Shown here: positions 25,458 through 33,801 of the stretch, piece after piece | Position numbering within the stretch: position 1 is the first letter of the stretch | Layout of the letters: the number at the start of each line of letters is the position of its first letter | Origin: an uncultured Planctomycetaceae bacterium | GTDB lineage: Bacteria > Planctomycetota > Planctomycetia > Pirellulales > Pirellulaceae | Assembly (NCBI GenBank): GCA_903863885.1 | Contig: CAIPEB010000373.1 | Location: 1 to 36,610, forward strand | Length of the DNA: 36,610 nucleotides | Direction of reading: 5' to 3' | Notes under the pieces: generated by a model | What the model was told of the DNA's origin: nothing | Database searches by the model: none | What the model saw: the letters and a program-made list of their open reading frames with translations, nothing else | Translations under genes and position numbers: made by a program

Positions 25458-27117
25458 TCCTCTTCATCGCGACGCCCCGGCTCAATCAGCGGAGCATCCG
25501 GCGCCCGGCGGCGATCGCTCCGGGGGCCGGTTCGCGCGTTTCTGGACCGCGGAGCGAGGCTGGCAGTTGATCGAGATCGGTCTGATCTTCGCGTTCATCT
25601 TCGCGATCGCCGGCACTCCGCCGCCCGATGTGAACGAGTCCCATTACCTGGCCAAGGCCAAGCACTACTGGAATCCCGCCTGGTGTCGCGGCGATTTTTT
25701 TCTGGAATCGGCCGATGCACACCTGGTGTTTTACTGGACGGTCGGCTGGCTGACCCGCTTCCTGTCGCTCGATGCGGTGGCCTGGGTCGGGCGCGTGCTG
25801 ACGTGGTTGCTGCTGGCCTGGAGCTGGCAGCGTTTGAGTTCCGCGTTGTTGCGCGGCCGCCTGTATTCGGTGCTCACGGCGGGGCTGTTCGTCACGCTTC
25901 TGGATCGGGCCCAGATGGCCGGCGAATGGGTCGTGGGAGGCGTCGAAGCCAAGGGCTTCGCGTACGTTCTTGTGCTGGTGGCGCTGCGGGCCCTGGCATT
26001 GGGGCAATGGAACCGCGTCTGGCTGTTGCTCGGCACGGCCAGCGCATTTCACGTGCTGGTCGGCGGATGGTCCGTCCTGGCGGCCCTCTTCGCGTGGCTG
26101 GTGTGCAGCGATCGCAAACTGACGCTCCGTTTCTGCGCGTGTCTGGCCGCCGGGTTTGTACTGGCGCTGCCCGGCTTGCTGCCGTCTGCGACATTGACTT
26201 GGGGAACGGAGGGCGAGGTCGCCCATCAGGCCGCTCGCATCTACGTCTTCCAGCGGCTTGGGCATCATCTCGTGTTTCACAGACTCCTGCATCACCTCGT
26301 GCTGCGCAGCTTATGCCTTGCGGTAGTCTGGCTCGTGCTCTCGGCATGGCAGTTTCGCGACCTTCGCTGCCGTCGCCTGTCGGGGTTTATTGCCGCGGCA
26401 GTGCTGATCGCCTTGATCGGGATAATGATCGACGTGGCCTTGCCGCATCAGCCGACGCTGGCAGCATCGCTGTTGCGGTTCTACTGGTTCCGGCTGGTCG
26501 ACGTGGCGTTGCCGCTGGGAGTGTCGCTGCTGAGCGTGATCGCATGCGTTCGAATCGGCGCGTGGCGCATGATTCCGGGCCGACTGTCGCTGGCGGCGAT
26601 TGCGGTTCTCGTAGTCATTCATACGATCGACGTCGTGCGACGACACCAGGCGGATCCGCGTCCCGGCGCGGTGGCCCAATTGGCCCCATACTCGTACATC
26701 AGCCCCGAGCGCCGCATGAGCCGCCTCGAGTTGTGGAAGGATGCCTGCCGCTGGATTCGGGAGAACACGCCCGAAGGATCTGTTTTCCTCACGCCCCGGT
26801 ATCAGCAGACTTTCAAGTGGTATGCCAGCCGCGCCGAGATAGTGAACTACAAGGACGTTCCGCAGGACGCCAAGGGATTGGTGGAGTGGTGGCATCGCAT
26901 GGAGGAGCTGCATCCGCGCACTTCCGAAGGAAATATCATCTCCCTGGCCTCATTGGATCTCAGGGCGTTGGCGGAGAAGTATCACTTCCAATACGTGCTG
27001 GTGGATCGCAATCGCACGCTGCGCCGCTTGCCGTTCCCCAAGGTCTTCCCGCCCGACACGCCGGCAGTGAGTCTGTACGAAGTCTACAAAATCACGCCGC
27101 AACCGAGCGGTCCGTGA
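25450..27117 (+). CDS. Polytopic membrane protein, GT-C glycosyltransferase-like
   Basis: A 555-residue membrane protein with about ten hydrophobic helices. After the first helix (~40-55) comes PPPDVNESHYLAKAKHYWNP, an acidic loop like that of GT-C glycosyltransferases, where an Asp/Glu acts as base. The soluble C-terminal ~130 residues contain WKDACRWIRENTPEGSVFLT and YVLVDRNR, which recall DUF6798-type planctomycete proteins. I infer a lipid-linked sugar transferase or related envelope protein, without certainty. The start is a GTG whose codon overlaps the end of the methyltransferase gene (GTGAGTGA), indicating translational coupling. No close characterised relative is known to me. Confidence 0.72.
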   Translation: MSDPLHRDAPAQSAEHPAPGGDRSGGRFARFWTAERGWQLIEIGLIFAFIFAIAGTPPPDVNESHYLAKAKHYWNPAWCRGDFFLESADAHLVFYWTVGWLTRFLSLDAVAWVGRVLTWLLLAWSWQRLSSALLRGRLYSVLTAGLFVTLLDRAQMAGEWVVGGVEAKGFAYVLVLVALRALALGQWNRVWLLLGTASAFHVLVGGWSVLAALFAWLVCSDRKLTLRFCACLAAGFVLALPGLLPSATLTWGTEGEVAHQAARIYVFQRLGHHLVFHRLLHHLVLRSLCLAVVWLVLSAWQFRDLRCRRLSGFIAAAVLIALIGIMIDVALPHQPTLAASLLRFYWFRLVDVALPLGVSLLSVIACVRIGAWRMIPGRLSLAAIAVLVVIHTIDVVRRHQADPRPGAVAQLAPYSYISPERRMSRLELWKDACRWIRENTPEGSVFLTPRYQQTFKWYASRAEIVNYKDVPQDAKGLVEWWHRMEELHPRTSEGNIISLASLDLRALAEKYHFQYVLVDRNRTLRRLPFPKVFPPDTPAVSLYEVYKITPQPSGP

Positions 27118-27330
27118 TAGAATCCTCGGCGTGGATTGATTGCCCGCGGCTTGGTTGGCTATGGCCTGTTTGCATGCGGCGAGTCCATGCTTCCAACGTG
27201 TCGGCGGTCTGCCGGCAGACCATGGCTGCCTCAAACTGCACGCGAACCTGTCCGGGCGGATGAGCGTCTTGTGGAAAGACGGCGCTGCGATCCTGCAGTT
27301 TCCAAGCCGCGCGAGAAGAGGAGGTGCACG

Positions 27331-27996
27331 ATTTCCCACGCCGAAAAGCTGATCGAAAAACTGTCGCGCAATGACGGGAGTTTGACGGCGTGGCTAGCCG
27401 ATCGACTGCAGCGACCATTGCCTGACACCGATCCCGGTTCGCTCGGCGCACCGGAACTCAGCTACGGACGGCATTTGATGCCGCCGCTGCCGAACTCGCG
27501 CCGTGCGGCGGTGTTGATTCTGCTTTATCCGACCGCAGCCGGCTGGACGCTGCCGCTGACGCTGCGGCCGGAGACGTTGTCGGTGCATGCGGGGCAGATC
27601 AGCTTGCCGGGCGGACGCATCCATACGCGGGAGTTACCGGAACAGGCTGCGTGTCGCGAATTCGAGGAGGAACTCGGCGGTTCAGCGGCTGAGTTCTCGC
27701 TGCTCGGCCGGCTGTCGCCTCTGTTTGTCTACGGCAGCAACTTCTTCGTCCAGCCCTGCGTCGCAACGACACGCGAGCGCCCGCAGCTGATTCCGAATCC
27801 GTCGGAAGTTGAGCGTGCGGTGGAGCTGCCGCTGTCGGAATTGTTCAATGATGCCCGCCACGGAGGCCACTGGATCCGACGCAACGGGATTCGCTTTCGC
27901 GCGCCGCACCTGCTCTGGGATGGCTGCCGGATCTGGGGCGCGACTCGCATGATCCTCGGCGAGTTGATCAGCGTTCTGCGCCAGTGGAGCGCTTGA
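27331..27996 (+). CDS. Nudix hydrolase, CoA pyrophosphatase type
   Basis: A ~221-residue Nudix enzyme. The Nudix box GX5EX7REUXEEXGU is complete (Gly-Gly-Arg-Ile ... REFEEELGG), and it is preceded by [13 protein letters not shown], the mark of the CoA diphosphatase group (NUDT7/8-like), which splits CoA or acyl-CoA to phosphopantetheine and 3',5'-ADP. The start is uncertain. No ATG exists near the expected place; AGAGGAGG stands just before ACG-ATT, which gives [16 protein letters not shown] propose ATT at 27331 with low certainty. The other choices are GTG or ATG codons 60 or more codons upstream (frame open to 27136) or the in-frame TTG in SLTAWL. The enzyme lies between the membrane protein and argC. 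Confidence 0.85.
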   Translation: MSHAEKLIEKLSRNDGSLTAWLADRLQRPLPDTDPGSLGAPELSYGRHLMPPLPNSRRAAVLILLYPTAAGWTLPLTLRPETLSVHAGQISLPGGRIHTRELPEQAACREFEEELGGSAAEFSLLGRLSPLFVYGSNFFVQPCVATTRERPQLIPNPSEVERAVELPLSELFNDARHGGHWIRRNGIRFRAPHLLWDGCRIWGATRMILGELISVLRQWSA

Positions 27997-28115
27997 TCCG
28001 ACGGCCCGCAGCCCTCGCAGCGCATGTGCGTCCGCCGGTGGTCTTTTTTGCTCTTCATCCGTATATTGGTCCATTCGGGGTGTTTTTCCGCAAACACGGT
28101 AAGCCAGGAACGTCC

Positions 28116-29126
28116 ATGGTAAGAGTCGGTATTTTGGGTGCGACCGGTTATACGGCCCTGGAGTTGATCAAGCTCCTGCTGCGGCATCGCCAGGCGCGGA
28201 TCACGGCGGTGACGAGCCGTCAGGAAGGCCAGCCGCATATTTCGACCGTCCATCCCCAACTCACGGGGCGGCTTGATCTGACGCTTCAGGATCTGTCGCC
28301 GGAGACTGTCGCTGCGCAATGCGACTGCGTTTTCAGTTGCCTGCCGCACGCGGCGTCCGCGTTGATCATCATGAAGATGCTGGACACCGACGTGAAGGTC
28401 ATCGACTTCAGTGCCGATTATCGACTGCGCGACGTCGCGACGTACGAGGAGTGGTACGGAAACCGGCATCCCGATCCGCAACGGATCGGCAAGGTCGTGT
28501 ACGGCCTGCCCGAACTGTTCGGAGACCAGATCCCCGGTTCGCAGCTCGTGGCGAATCCCGGTTGTTACACGAGCACCGCCATCCTCGCGCTGGCGCCGCT
28601 GCTGTGCAAGCAGATCGTCGATCCAAAGGATCTCATCATCGACGCCAAGAGCGGCGTTTCCGGTGCGGGCCGTACGCCCAAGCTCACGACCTTGTTTCCG
28701 GAGTGCAACGAGAGCATTTCCGCGTACTCCGTCGGTCGGCACCGTCACACGCCGGAAATCGAGCAGATCCTGAGTCTGGCGAGCGGCCAGCAGGTCGAGG
28801 TGCTGTTCACGCCGCATCTGGTTCCGATGGACCGCGGCATTCTCTGCACGATCTACGCCCGGCCCCTGCGACCGGTCACCGAAGACGAATGTCTCGAACT
28901 CATGCAGGAGTTCTATCGCGATAAGCCGTTTGTGCGGGTCGTCGATCATCTGCCGGCGACGAAGGATGTGAGCGGCACGAATTACTGCGATATCAGCGTG
29001 CGGCTGGTTCGCGGCCGGCTGCTCGTGCTGGCCTGCATCGACAACCTGATTAAGGGCGCTTCGGGCGTCGCCGTCCAGAACTTCAACTTGATGCACGGCT
29101 TCGACGAACGCGAAGCCCTGGCCTGA
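28116..29126 (+). CDS. argC: N-acetyl-gamma-glutamyl-phosphate reductase
   Basis: A 336-residue NADPH-dependent enzyme of arginine synthesis that reduces N-acetylglutamyl-phosphate to the semialdehyde. [18 protein letters not shown] is the Rossmann start, the catalytic Cys is Cys150 in NPGCYTST, and [11 protein letters not shown] carries the conserved His. Length and motifs fit the type 1 ArgC group. The ATG at 28116 has AGGAACGTCC just before it, and the upstream in-frame codons are not ArgC-like. A TATATT at 28062-28067 upstream could be a -10 box. argJ follows 48 bases on, so the two share a pathway and probably a transcript. Confidence 0.96.
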   Translation: MVRVGILGATGYTALELIKLLLRHRQARITAVTSRQEGQPHISTVHPQLTGRLDLTLQDLSPETVAAQCDCVFSCLPHAASALIIMKMLDTDVKVIDFSADYRLRDVATYEEWYGNRHPDPQRIGKVVYGLPELFGDQIPGSQLVANPGCYTSTAILALAPLLCKQIVDPKDLIIDAKSGVSGAGRTPKLTTLFPECNESISAYSVGRHRHTPEIEQILSLASGQQVEVLFTPHLVPMDRGILCTIYARPLRPVTEDECLELMQEFYRDKPFVRVVDHLPATKDVSGTNYCDISVRLVRGRLLVLACIDNLIKGASGVAVQNFNLMHGFDEREALA

Positions 29127-29174
29127 GTCGAGACTAACGAAGACCAGAGTGAACTGACACCAAGAACGTGCGGG

Positions 29175-30377
29175 ATGGATGCGCCGATGAAGAACTTGCC
29201 ATGGGGATTTCGGTTTGCGGGCGTGCACTGCGGCATCAAGCAGGATGCGGCGAAAGAAGACCTGACGCTGATTGTTTCCGACGAACCGTGCGTTGCCGCC
29301 GGCGTTTACACGACGAACCTGATCGTCGCAGCGCCGGTGCAGCTCGACCGACAGCGGACCCCGATGGCCGACGCACGGGTGCTGGTGGCCAATTCAGGCA
29401 ACGCCAATGCGTGCACCGGCGAGCGGGGGGCACGCGACTCGCGGGAAATGGCTCAGCGAGCGGCATTGGCCTGCGGTGCCGAGGAACGCCAGTCACTCGT
29501 CATGTCGACCGGAGTGATCGGACATTTCCTTCCCATGGCGAAGATCGCGCAGGGAATCGAATCAGCCGTCTCCCGACTCGGCCGCGACGAGGCGGCCTGG
29601 CTGTCTGCGGCGCGGGGAATTACGACCACCGACCGCTCTCCGAAGATCGCCTGCAGGAGCCTGACGCTCCGGGGACGCGAGGTGCGGGTGGCCGGCATGG
29701 CCAAGGGGGCCGGCATGATCGGGCCTCGCATGGCAACCATGCTCGGCATCATCATGACGGACGTCCGGCTGTCGGTCGACAACGCCCAGCGATCGCTGCA
29801 GGCAGCCGTCGATCGCAGCTTCAACTGCATCAGCGTCGAAGGGCACATGAGCACGAACGACACCGTGCTGCTGCTGGCGTCCGGAACCGCGCAGGCCGAA
29901 GCGATCGACGGTGACGATCTGCGGCAATTCCAGGCGGCGCTCGACGATGTATGCGTCGAACTTGCCAAGATGATCCCCGACGACGGTGAAGGCGCGACTC
30001 ACCTGATTACCATCGATGTGCGCGGATGCGCCTCGCGCGAAGCGGCCTATCGCATTGCGGTGTCCGTTGCGAACAGCGCGCTGGTCAAGTCGGGTGTGGC
30101 AGGCAACGATCCCAACTGGGGACGCGTCGTATCCGCCGCCGGATATGCCGGCGTCCCGTTCGATCCGCAGAAACTGCAGCTCAAGCTGAACGGCACCGTG
30201 GTGTTTCGCGAAGGCGGGCCGGCGTCCTTTGATGCCAAGGCTCTCTCGCAGTGCATGCGGGACAACCGTGAAACGCATCTCGAACTGGAATTCGGCGAGG
30301 GAAATGACGAAGTCCGCTACTGGACCAGCGATCTGACTGTGGATTATGTGAAATTCAATTCGGCCTACACGACGTAG
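29175..30377 (+). CDS. argJ: Bifunctional ornithine acetyltransferase / N-acetylglutamate synthase
   Basis: A 400-residue ArgJ that recycles the acetyl group in arginine synthesis. The self-cleavage site is intact: KGAGMIGPRMATMLG, with the bond Ala187-Thr188, so the precursor should split into alpha and beta chains with Thr188 as nucleophile. NSGNANACTG and the C-terminal GNDPNWGRV are family motifs. Whether it is mono- or bifunctional cannot be read from the sequence. Either of two near ATGs (29175 or 29187) could be the start. It follows argC by 48 bases. ArgB and ArgD are not in the window. Confidence 0.96.
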   Translation: MDAPMKNLPWGFRFAGVHCGIKQDAAKEDLTLIVSDEPCVAAGVYTTNLIVAAPVQLDRQRTPMADARVLVANSGNANACTGERGARDSREMAQRAALACGAEERQSLVMSTGVIGHFLPMAKIAQGIESAVSRLGRDEAAWLSAARGITTTDRSPKIACRSLTLRGREVRVAGMAKGAGMIGPRMATMLGIIMTDVRLSVDNAQRSLQAAVDRSFNCISVEGHMSTNDTVLLLASGTAQAEAIDGDDLRQFQAALDDVCVELAKMIPDDGEGATHLITIDVRGCASREAAYRIAVSVANSALVKSGVAGNDPNWGRVVSAAGYAGVPFDPQKLQLKLNGTVVFREGGPASFDAKALSQCMRDNRETHLELEFGEGNDEVRYWTSDLTVDYVKFNSAYTT

Positions 30378-30420
30378 ACTTCTTGCGTCGGACGAGGGAA
30401 TTGCTCAACCGGACACTCGG

Positions 30421-31533
30421 TCAACCGAACGTCTGTGCGAGATCGCGGATGTAGTCCAGTGCTTCATCGAGTTCGGAAGCCGGGGCTCCGGCCACTCGGC
30501 CGGCCTCGTCGCACCGCGCGAGCATTACCAGCTCCTCGTAGCTCTCGGCCGCCTTGAGCCGCCGCTTTGCCCGCGCGCCGAGTGACCCGTCGAGGATCGC
30601 ATGCCCGTCGTGATGATGTTCAATCAGCCATGCGGTTCGGGGCGTGATGAACCCGTCCAGCGATTCCAGCGCCGATGCAATGTGATTCTCCGGATCGATA
30701 GCCTTGCCCACGTCGTGCAGCAGCGCGGCCAGGAGGAATTCCTCGTCGTAGGGGAGCTCGTCGCGAGCCAGATCGAAAACCTGCAGGCTGTGGTAGAGCG
30801 CGTCGCCTTCAGGATGGTATTTTCGTGACTGCTGAACGTGTTCCAGCGGCAGCAGCAATGCCTCGTAGACCTGGAACCGATCGACCTTCTCCTCGAGTTC
30901 CGACACGGCTTCCTCAAGGTCGATATCCTGGTACTCCAACTGCAGAAGCTGTTCGAGTTCGGCGATGCTCGCCCGCTCGATGGCTTTGCCTGTGACGGAA
31001 CTCTTGAAGACGTAGTGGGCCTTGTCTGCGGCGTAGATCGTCAACTCGAACGGAAAACGATCCTGCACGTGAATGTGGACATACGTCCGCTCTTCGCCGT
31101 GCTTGCGCACTCGCTTGTGCTCGACGTCATAGACGAAACCTTCCGCATCGAGCGCGGCGGTGACGCCCTCGAGACTGTCGGCGAAGAGATGAATGTCGAT
31201 GTCCGAGCCCTGACGAATGTGGCCCGTCATCACGCTGCCGATCAACCGCGGGCGGAACCGCCTCAGGATTCGCATCATGCGCAGCGCTTCGAGACGCATG
31301 TCGCGGAGGTTCTCGCGGCGGCGGTCGCCTTCATGCAGTCTGGCGAACGACTGGATCTCGTCGCGGATCTCGGCGTTGCTGGGCAGATCAAGCGGCTTGA
31401 CCCATCCCCGGCACACGCGACGTGCCGCTTTCATTTTGGCGCGGTAGTACTCCGACTCTCGCCGGTCGTACATCAATCGTGCGGCTTCCCAGGCAATCTG
31501 ACGACGCAATTTCGAAGGGTTATTGTGCACCAT
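30421..31533 (-). CDS. Nucleotidyltransferase-HD fusion protein
   Basis: A 370-residue protein with a Pol-beta-type nucleotidyltransferase domain and an HD phosphohydrolase domain. The first shows GSVMTGHIRQGSDIDIHLFA (GS at 99-100, Asp111 and Asp113), the metal-binding pattern of the superfamily. The second shows HSLQVFDLARDE, LLHDVGKAIDPENH (His273-Asp274) and EHHHDGHA, an HD fold like that of tRNA nucleotidyltransferases and cyclic-nucleotide enzymes. The order resembles bacterial CCA-adding enzymes with an HD domain, but the RNA-binding elements are not evident. The role is unknown: RNA or nucleotide metabolism is likely. It is divergent from nothing, convergent with argJ (43 bases away) and 107 bases downstream of the M28 gene. 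Confidence 0.82.
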   Translation of the reverse strand: MVHNNPSKLRRQIAWEAARLMYDRRESEYYRAKMKAARRVCRGWVKPLDLPSNAEIRDEIQSFARLHEGDRRRENLRDMRLEALRMMRILRRFRPRLIGSVMTGHIRQGSDIDIHLFADSLEGVTAALDAEGFVYDVEHKRVRKHGEERTYVHIHVQDRFPFELTIYAADKAHYVFKSSVTGKAIERASIAELEQLLQLEYQDIDLEEAVSELEEKVDRFQVYEALLLPLEHVQQSRKYHPEGDALYHSLQVFDLARDELPYDEEFLLAALLHDVGKAIDPENHIASALESLDGFITPRTAWLIEHHHDGHAILDGSLGARAKRRLKAAESYEELVMLARCDEAGRVAGAPASELDEALDYIRDLAQTFG

Positions 31534-31640
31534 CGAGGAGGAAGTAAAGGGACGCTGCCCTTGAAGAAAGAGCGACCGGCCGAGCTGTTTCCGGCGAGAA
31601 GCCGCTGGGAGGATTTTCGTACGAGACGAAACGCGATGGT

Positions 31641-33203
31641 TCAGAGTTTCTGCGGCGTCAAGGGCGCCGGAACTTCGAGTGACACGATCTGGAGCGTTCC
31701 TTTACGCTCCAGCGTCAATCTTAGCGGACTGGCGAGAGAAGTCACTAGGTTCATGAATTCGTCGGGCGTGCGGAACGGCTGCTCGTCCACTGCGTAGATT
31801 CGATCGCCGACTCGGACATCGGCCGCCGCGGACGGGGAGCCGGGAATGACCCGCGTCACGATCAGCGTGCCCGGTTCGGCCGGATCCTCCCGCCAGGAAA
31901 GCCCCAGGCGAGTCGGCGAGCCGTCGAGTTGCACGCTCAGCCGAATCGGTTCGGGTGACCCGCTGCGCCGCAGAACGGTTGCTACCGGAGTTGTCGCGGC
32001 CAGCACCGACCTGCGGAACGACTCGCCGTCGCGCACGGGCTGGTTGGCGAATTCGACAAGTCGATCCCCGGGCTGGATGCCCGACCGCTCCGCAGCGGAA
32101 GCCGCGTCGACCTCGGTCACAACCAGACCTTCCGCCGAGGGATCCTGTGTCCAGCGAAGGCCCAATCGCGGCTCAGCCGGAGGCAGGGGACGCTCCAGCT
32201 GACGCTGGTCCGACGGTGATTCCTGCTGGGAAGACGGCCGGAATCTGAACGTATCCGGGCGCATCGCTGCTTCGTATGCGAGGCTGAACGCGAGTCGAGT
32301 TATCTGTTCCATACCGGTCGAGTTGATCCGTTTGGCGTCATCGCTCGGCCTGTGCATGTCGTCGTGCAGGCCGGTGTGCAGCATCAGCGATGGAACCCGA
32401 TGCTCGAAAAACGAATAGTGATCGCTGTTCGGTTTCAACTCCCAATCGAAGGCCAGCGCCATGCGCGGATCATGCTCGGTTTCGGAAATGAACCGCCGCA
32501 AGCCGGCCGCAGTGCGAGTTCCGAAAATTTCGACACGCTCGTCCCGCATGCGTCCGATCATGTCGAGATTGATCGCCAGGACGATTTTCTCCAACGGGAT
32601 CGGCGGATGGCTGGCAAAGTACTTGGAGCCGAGCAGGCCGAGTTCTTCGCCGTCCCATAGCGCCAGGATGATCGAACGGCGAGGCGCGGCCGGCAACGTC
32701 CGGATCGCTTCGAGGATTTCGAGTACCCCGGAAACACCGCTCGCATTGTCATCGGCTCCGTTGTGAATCTGGCCGAACGGGCCGAGACTCCTTCGCGGAC
32801 TGCCGTAACCCACGTGATCGTAGTGAGCGCCGATCAGGACGAACTCCTGCCGCAATTGAGGGTCACTTCCCTCGACCAGTCCGATCACGTTCTTGAAAGC
32901 CTGGTCGAATTCCTCGGTATAGCTGCCGTTGTCCCCGAGCGGTTTCAAGCCGGCGGACTGAAATCGATCGACCAGATAACCGCCAGCGGCCTGGATGCCG
33001 CGAGTGCCCGATTGGCGGCCTTCCATCGAATCATCGGCCAGCACATCCACGTGTTGCTGGAGGTCCGCCGAACGGATCGAAGCCAACGCTTCCATGCACT
33101 CGGTGCGGCCGACAGCCCAAGCCGCCGCCGACGCGCACGCCATCAGGATCCAAATGGCTGCGGCCAAGCGGCTTATCGCATTCAACGGGGATTTGCGGGG
33201 CAT
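31641..33203 (-). CDS. M28-family zinc peptidase with two PDZ domains
   Basis: A 520-residue exported aminopeptidase-type enzyme. A signal peptide (~10-30) precedes an M28 domain with metal ligands and catalytic residues visible: GAHYDH (His127, Asp129), GADDNASG (Asp151/152), WDGEELGLLGS (Glu186/187), NLDMIGR (Asp214) and DDMHRPSD (His284). Two PDZ modules follow (~345-430 and ~433-515), each with a GDR-type turn (PGDRLVEF and VGDRIYAV). The PDZ pair probably binds substrate C-termini or regulates the protease. It should act in the periplasm or outside the cell on peptides. The start is ATG at 33203. It is transcribed away from the tRNA gene. Confidence 0.93.
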   Translation of the reverse strand: MPRKSPLNAISRLAAAIWILMACASAAAWAVGRTECMEALASIRSADLQQHVDVLADDSMEGRQSGTRGIQAAGGYLVDRFQSAGLKPLGDNGSYTEEFDQAFKNVIGLVEGSDPQLRQEFVLIGAHYDHVGYGSPRRSLGPFGQIHNGADDNASGVSGVLEILEAIRTLPAAPRRSIILALWDGEELGLLGSKYFASHPPIPLEKIVLAINLDMIGRMRDERVEIFGTRTAAGLRRFISETEHDPRMALAFDWELKPNSDHYSFFEHRVPSLMLHTGLHDDMHRPSDDAKRINSTGMEQITRLAFSLAYEAAMRPDTFRFRPSSQQESPSDQRQLERPLPPAEPRLGLRWTQDPSAEGLVVTEVDAASAAERSGIQPGDRLVEFANQPVRDGESFRRSVLAATTPVATVLRRSGSPEPIRLSVQLDGSPTRLGLSWREDPAEPGTLIVTRVIPGSPSAAADVRVGDRIYAVDEQPFRTPDEFMNLVTSLASPLRLTLERKGTLQIVSLEVPAPLTPQKL

Positions 33204-33578
33204 GCGGGTTTATTTCGGCATCGTGCCGCAGGGAACGAGAGACCAGATTGGTTAGGCCGGCCGGAACGCTTGTTGGCCGCATTGGTTTGTCCGTTAGAAA
33301 CGGCATCGTCGGTCTGCCGCTTCGTTCTGCCTTATTCAAACCGAATTCGGCTCGCACAGGTTCCGCGACGGGGCCTGCGCATCCATTGCAGTTCTCGGGC
33401 GAATCGACTCAGTGGAAATATACCCCAGTTTGAATGGAATGGCCTACGCCGTTTTTCTCACGCCGAGCAACCGACTCCGCCGATTGTGGCTTGCAGACAA
33501 AGCGTCGATGTTACACAATGCTCAAAGTGCCCACAGCGCACGGCAGTGCGAAGTTCGAAAGACGGTTCGCACCCGCCC
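33204..33578. other. Intergenic region upstream of tRNA-Ser
   Basis: About 375 bases separate the M28 peptidase start from the tRNA gene on the other strand. I see no gene, no strong hairpin and no repeat. It should contain the divergent promoters of both, but no box is convincing. Confidence 0.4.
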
Positions 33579-33667
33579 GGAGAGGTGGCTGAGTGGTCGA
33601 AAGCGCCGGTTTGCTAAATCGGTGTAGGGGTAACACCCTACCGCAGGTTCGAATCCTGTCCTCTCCG
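33579..33667 (+). tRNA. tRNA-Ser(GCT)
   Basis: An 89-base class II tRNA. The acceptor stem pairs GGAGAGG (33579-33585) with CCTCTCC (33660-33666), with G33667 as discriminator. The anticodon arm is CCGGT/ATCGG around the loop TTGCTAA, giving anticodon GCT at 33613-33615, which reads AGC/AGU serine codons. A long variable arm (around 33623-33642) and the T-arm GCAGG-TTCGAAT-CCTGT complete it. CCA is not encoded; TTG follows. It is the likely insertion site of the element that starts with the integrase gene. Confidence 0.96.
33643..33667 (+). other. Candidate attachment site at the tRNA 3' end
   Basis: The 3' part of tRNA-Ser (T-arm plus acceptor strand) is the classical target of tyrosine recombinases, and an integrase gene begins 134 bases further on. 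The matching copy at the other end of the element is not in the window, so the core cannot be defined from here. Confidence 0.5.
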
Positions 33668-33679
33668 TTGCCGCCTGTT

Positions 33680-33737
33680 GCCCGTGAATCTAAGTCCTAG
33701 AGCCACGGGCATTTGCGTTTCTTGGGGCTCCCAAGAA
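33680..33737 (+). promoter_or_regulatory. Two hairpins between tRNA and integrase
   Basis: GCCCGTG (33680-33686) pairs with CACGGGC (33704-33710) across a 17-base loop, and TTCTTGGG (33719-33726) pairs perfectly with CCCAAGAA (33730-33737) around GCT. The first is followed by ATTTGCGTTTC, a weak T-rich tract, and may end tRNA transcription; the second may be part of an attachment-site complex. Confidence 0.45.
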
Positions 33738-33745
33738 GTTCCCGT

Positions 33746-33775
33746 TTGTAGCGCTTTTTGTAGCGTTTTGCAGCG
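33746..33775 (+). repeat. Three short direct repeats, possible integrase/excisionase arm sites
   Basis: TTGTAGCG stands at 33746-33753 and 33758-33765, and TTGCAGCG at 33768-33775, spaced 12 and 10 bases, that is about one helical turn. They lie between the tRNA gene and the integrase start. Similar phased repeats bind the N-terminal domain of tyrosine recombinases or excisionases. Confidence 0.5.
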
Positions 33776-33801
33776 GACAGCTTCTCTGAGGAGTACCTTC
33801 C

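Noticed and set aside
25683-27263. 526-codon plus-strand frame overlapping the GT-C-like gene
   Set aside because: Arg/Gly/Ser-rich shadow without hydrophobic helices; the frame from 25450 gives a coherent membrane protein.
27729-29228. 499-codon minus-strand open frame opposite the Nudix gene and argC
   Set aside because: Spans two well-recognised plus-strand genes and shows no domain.
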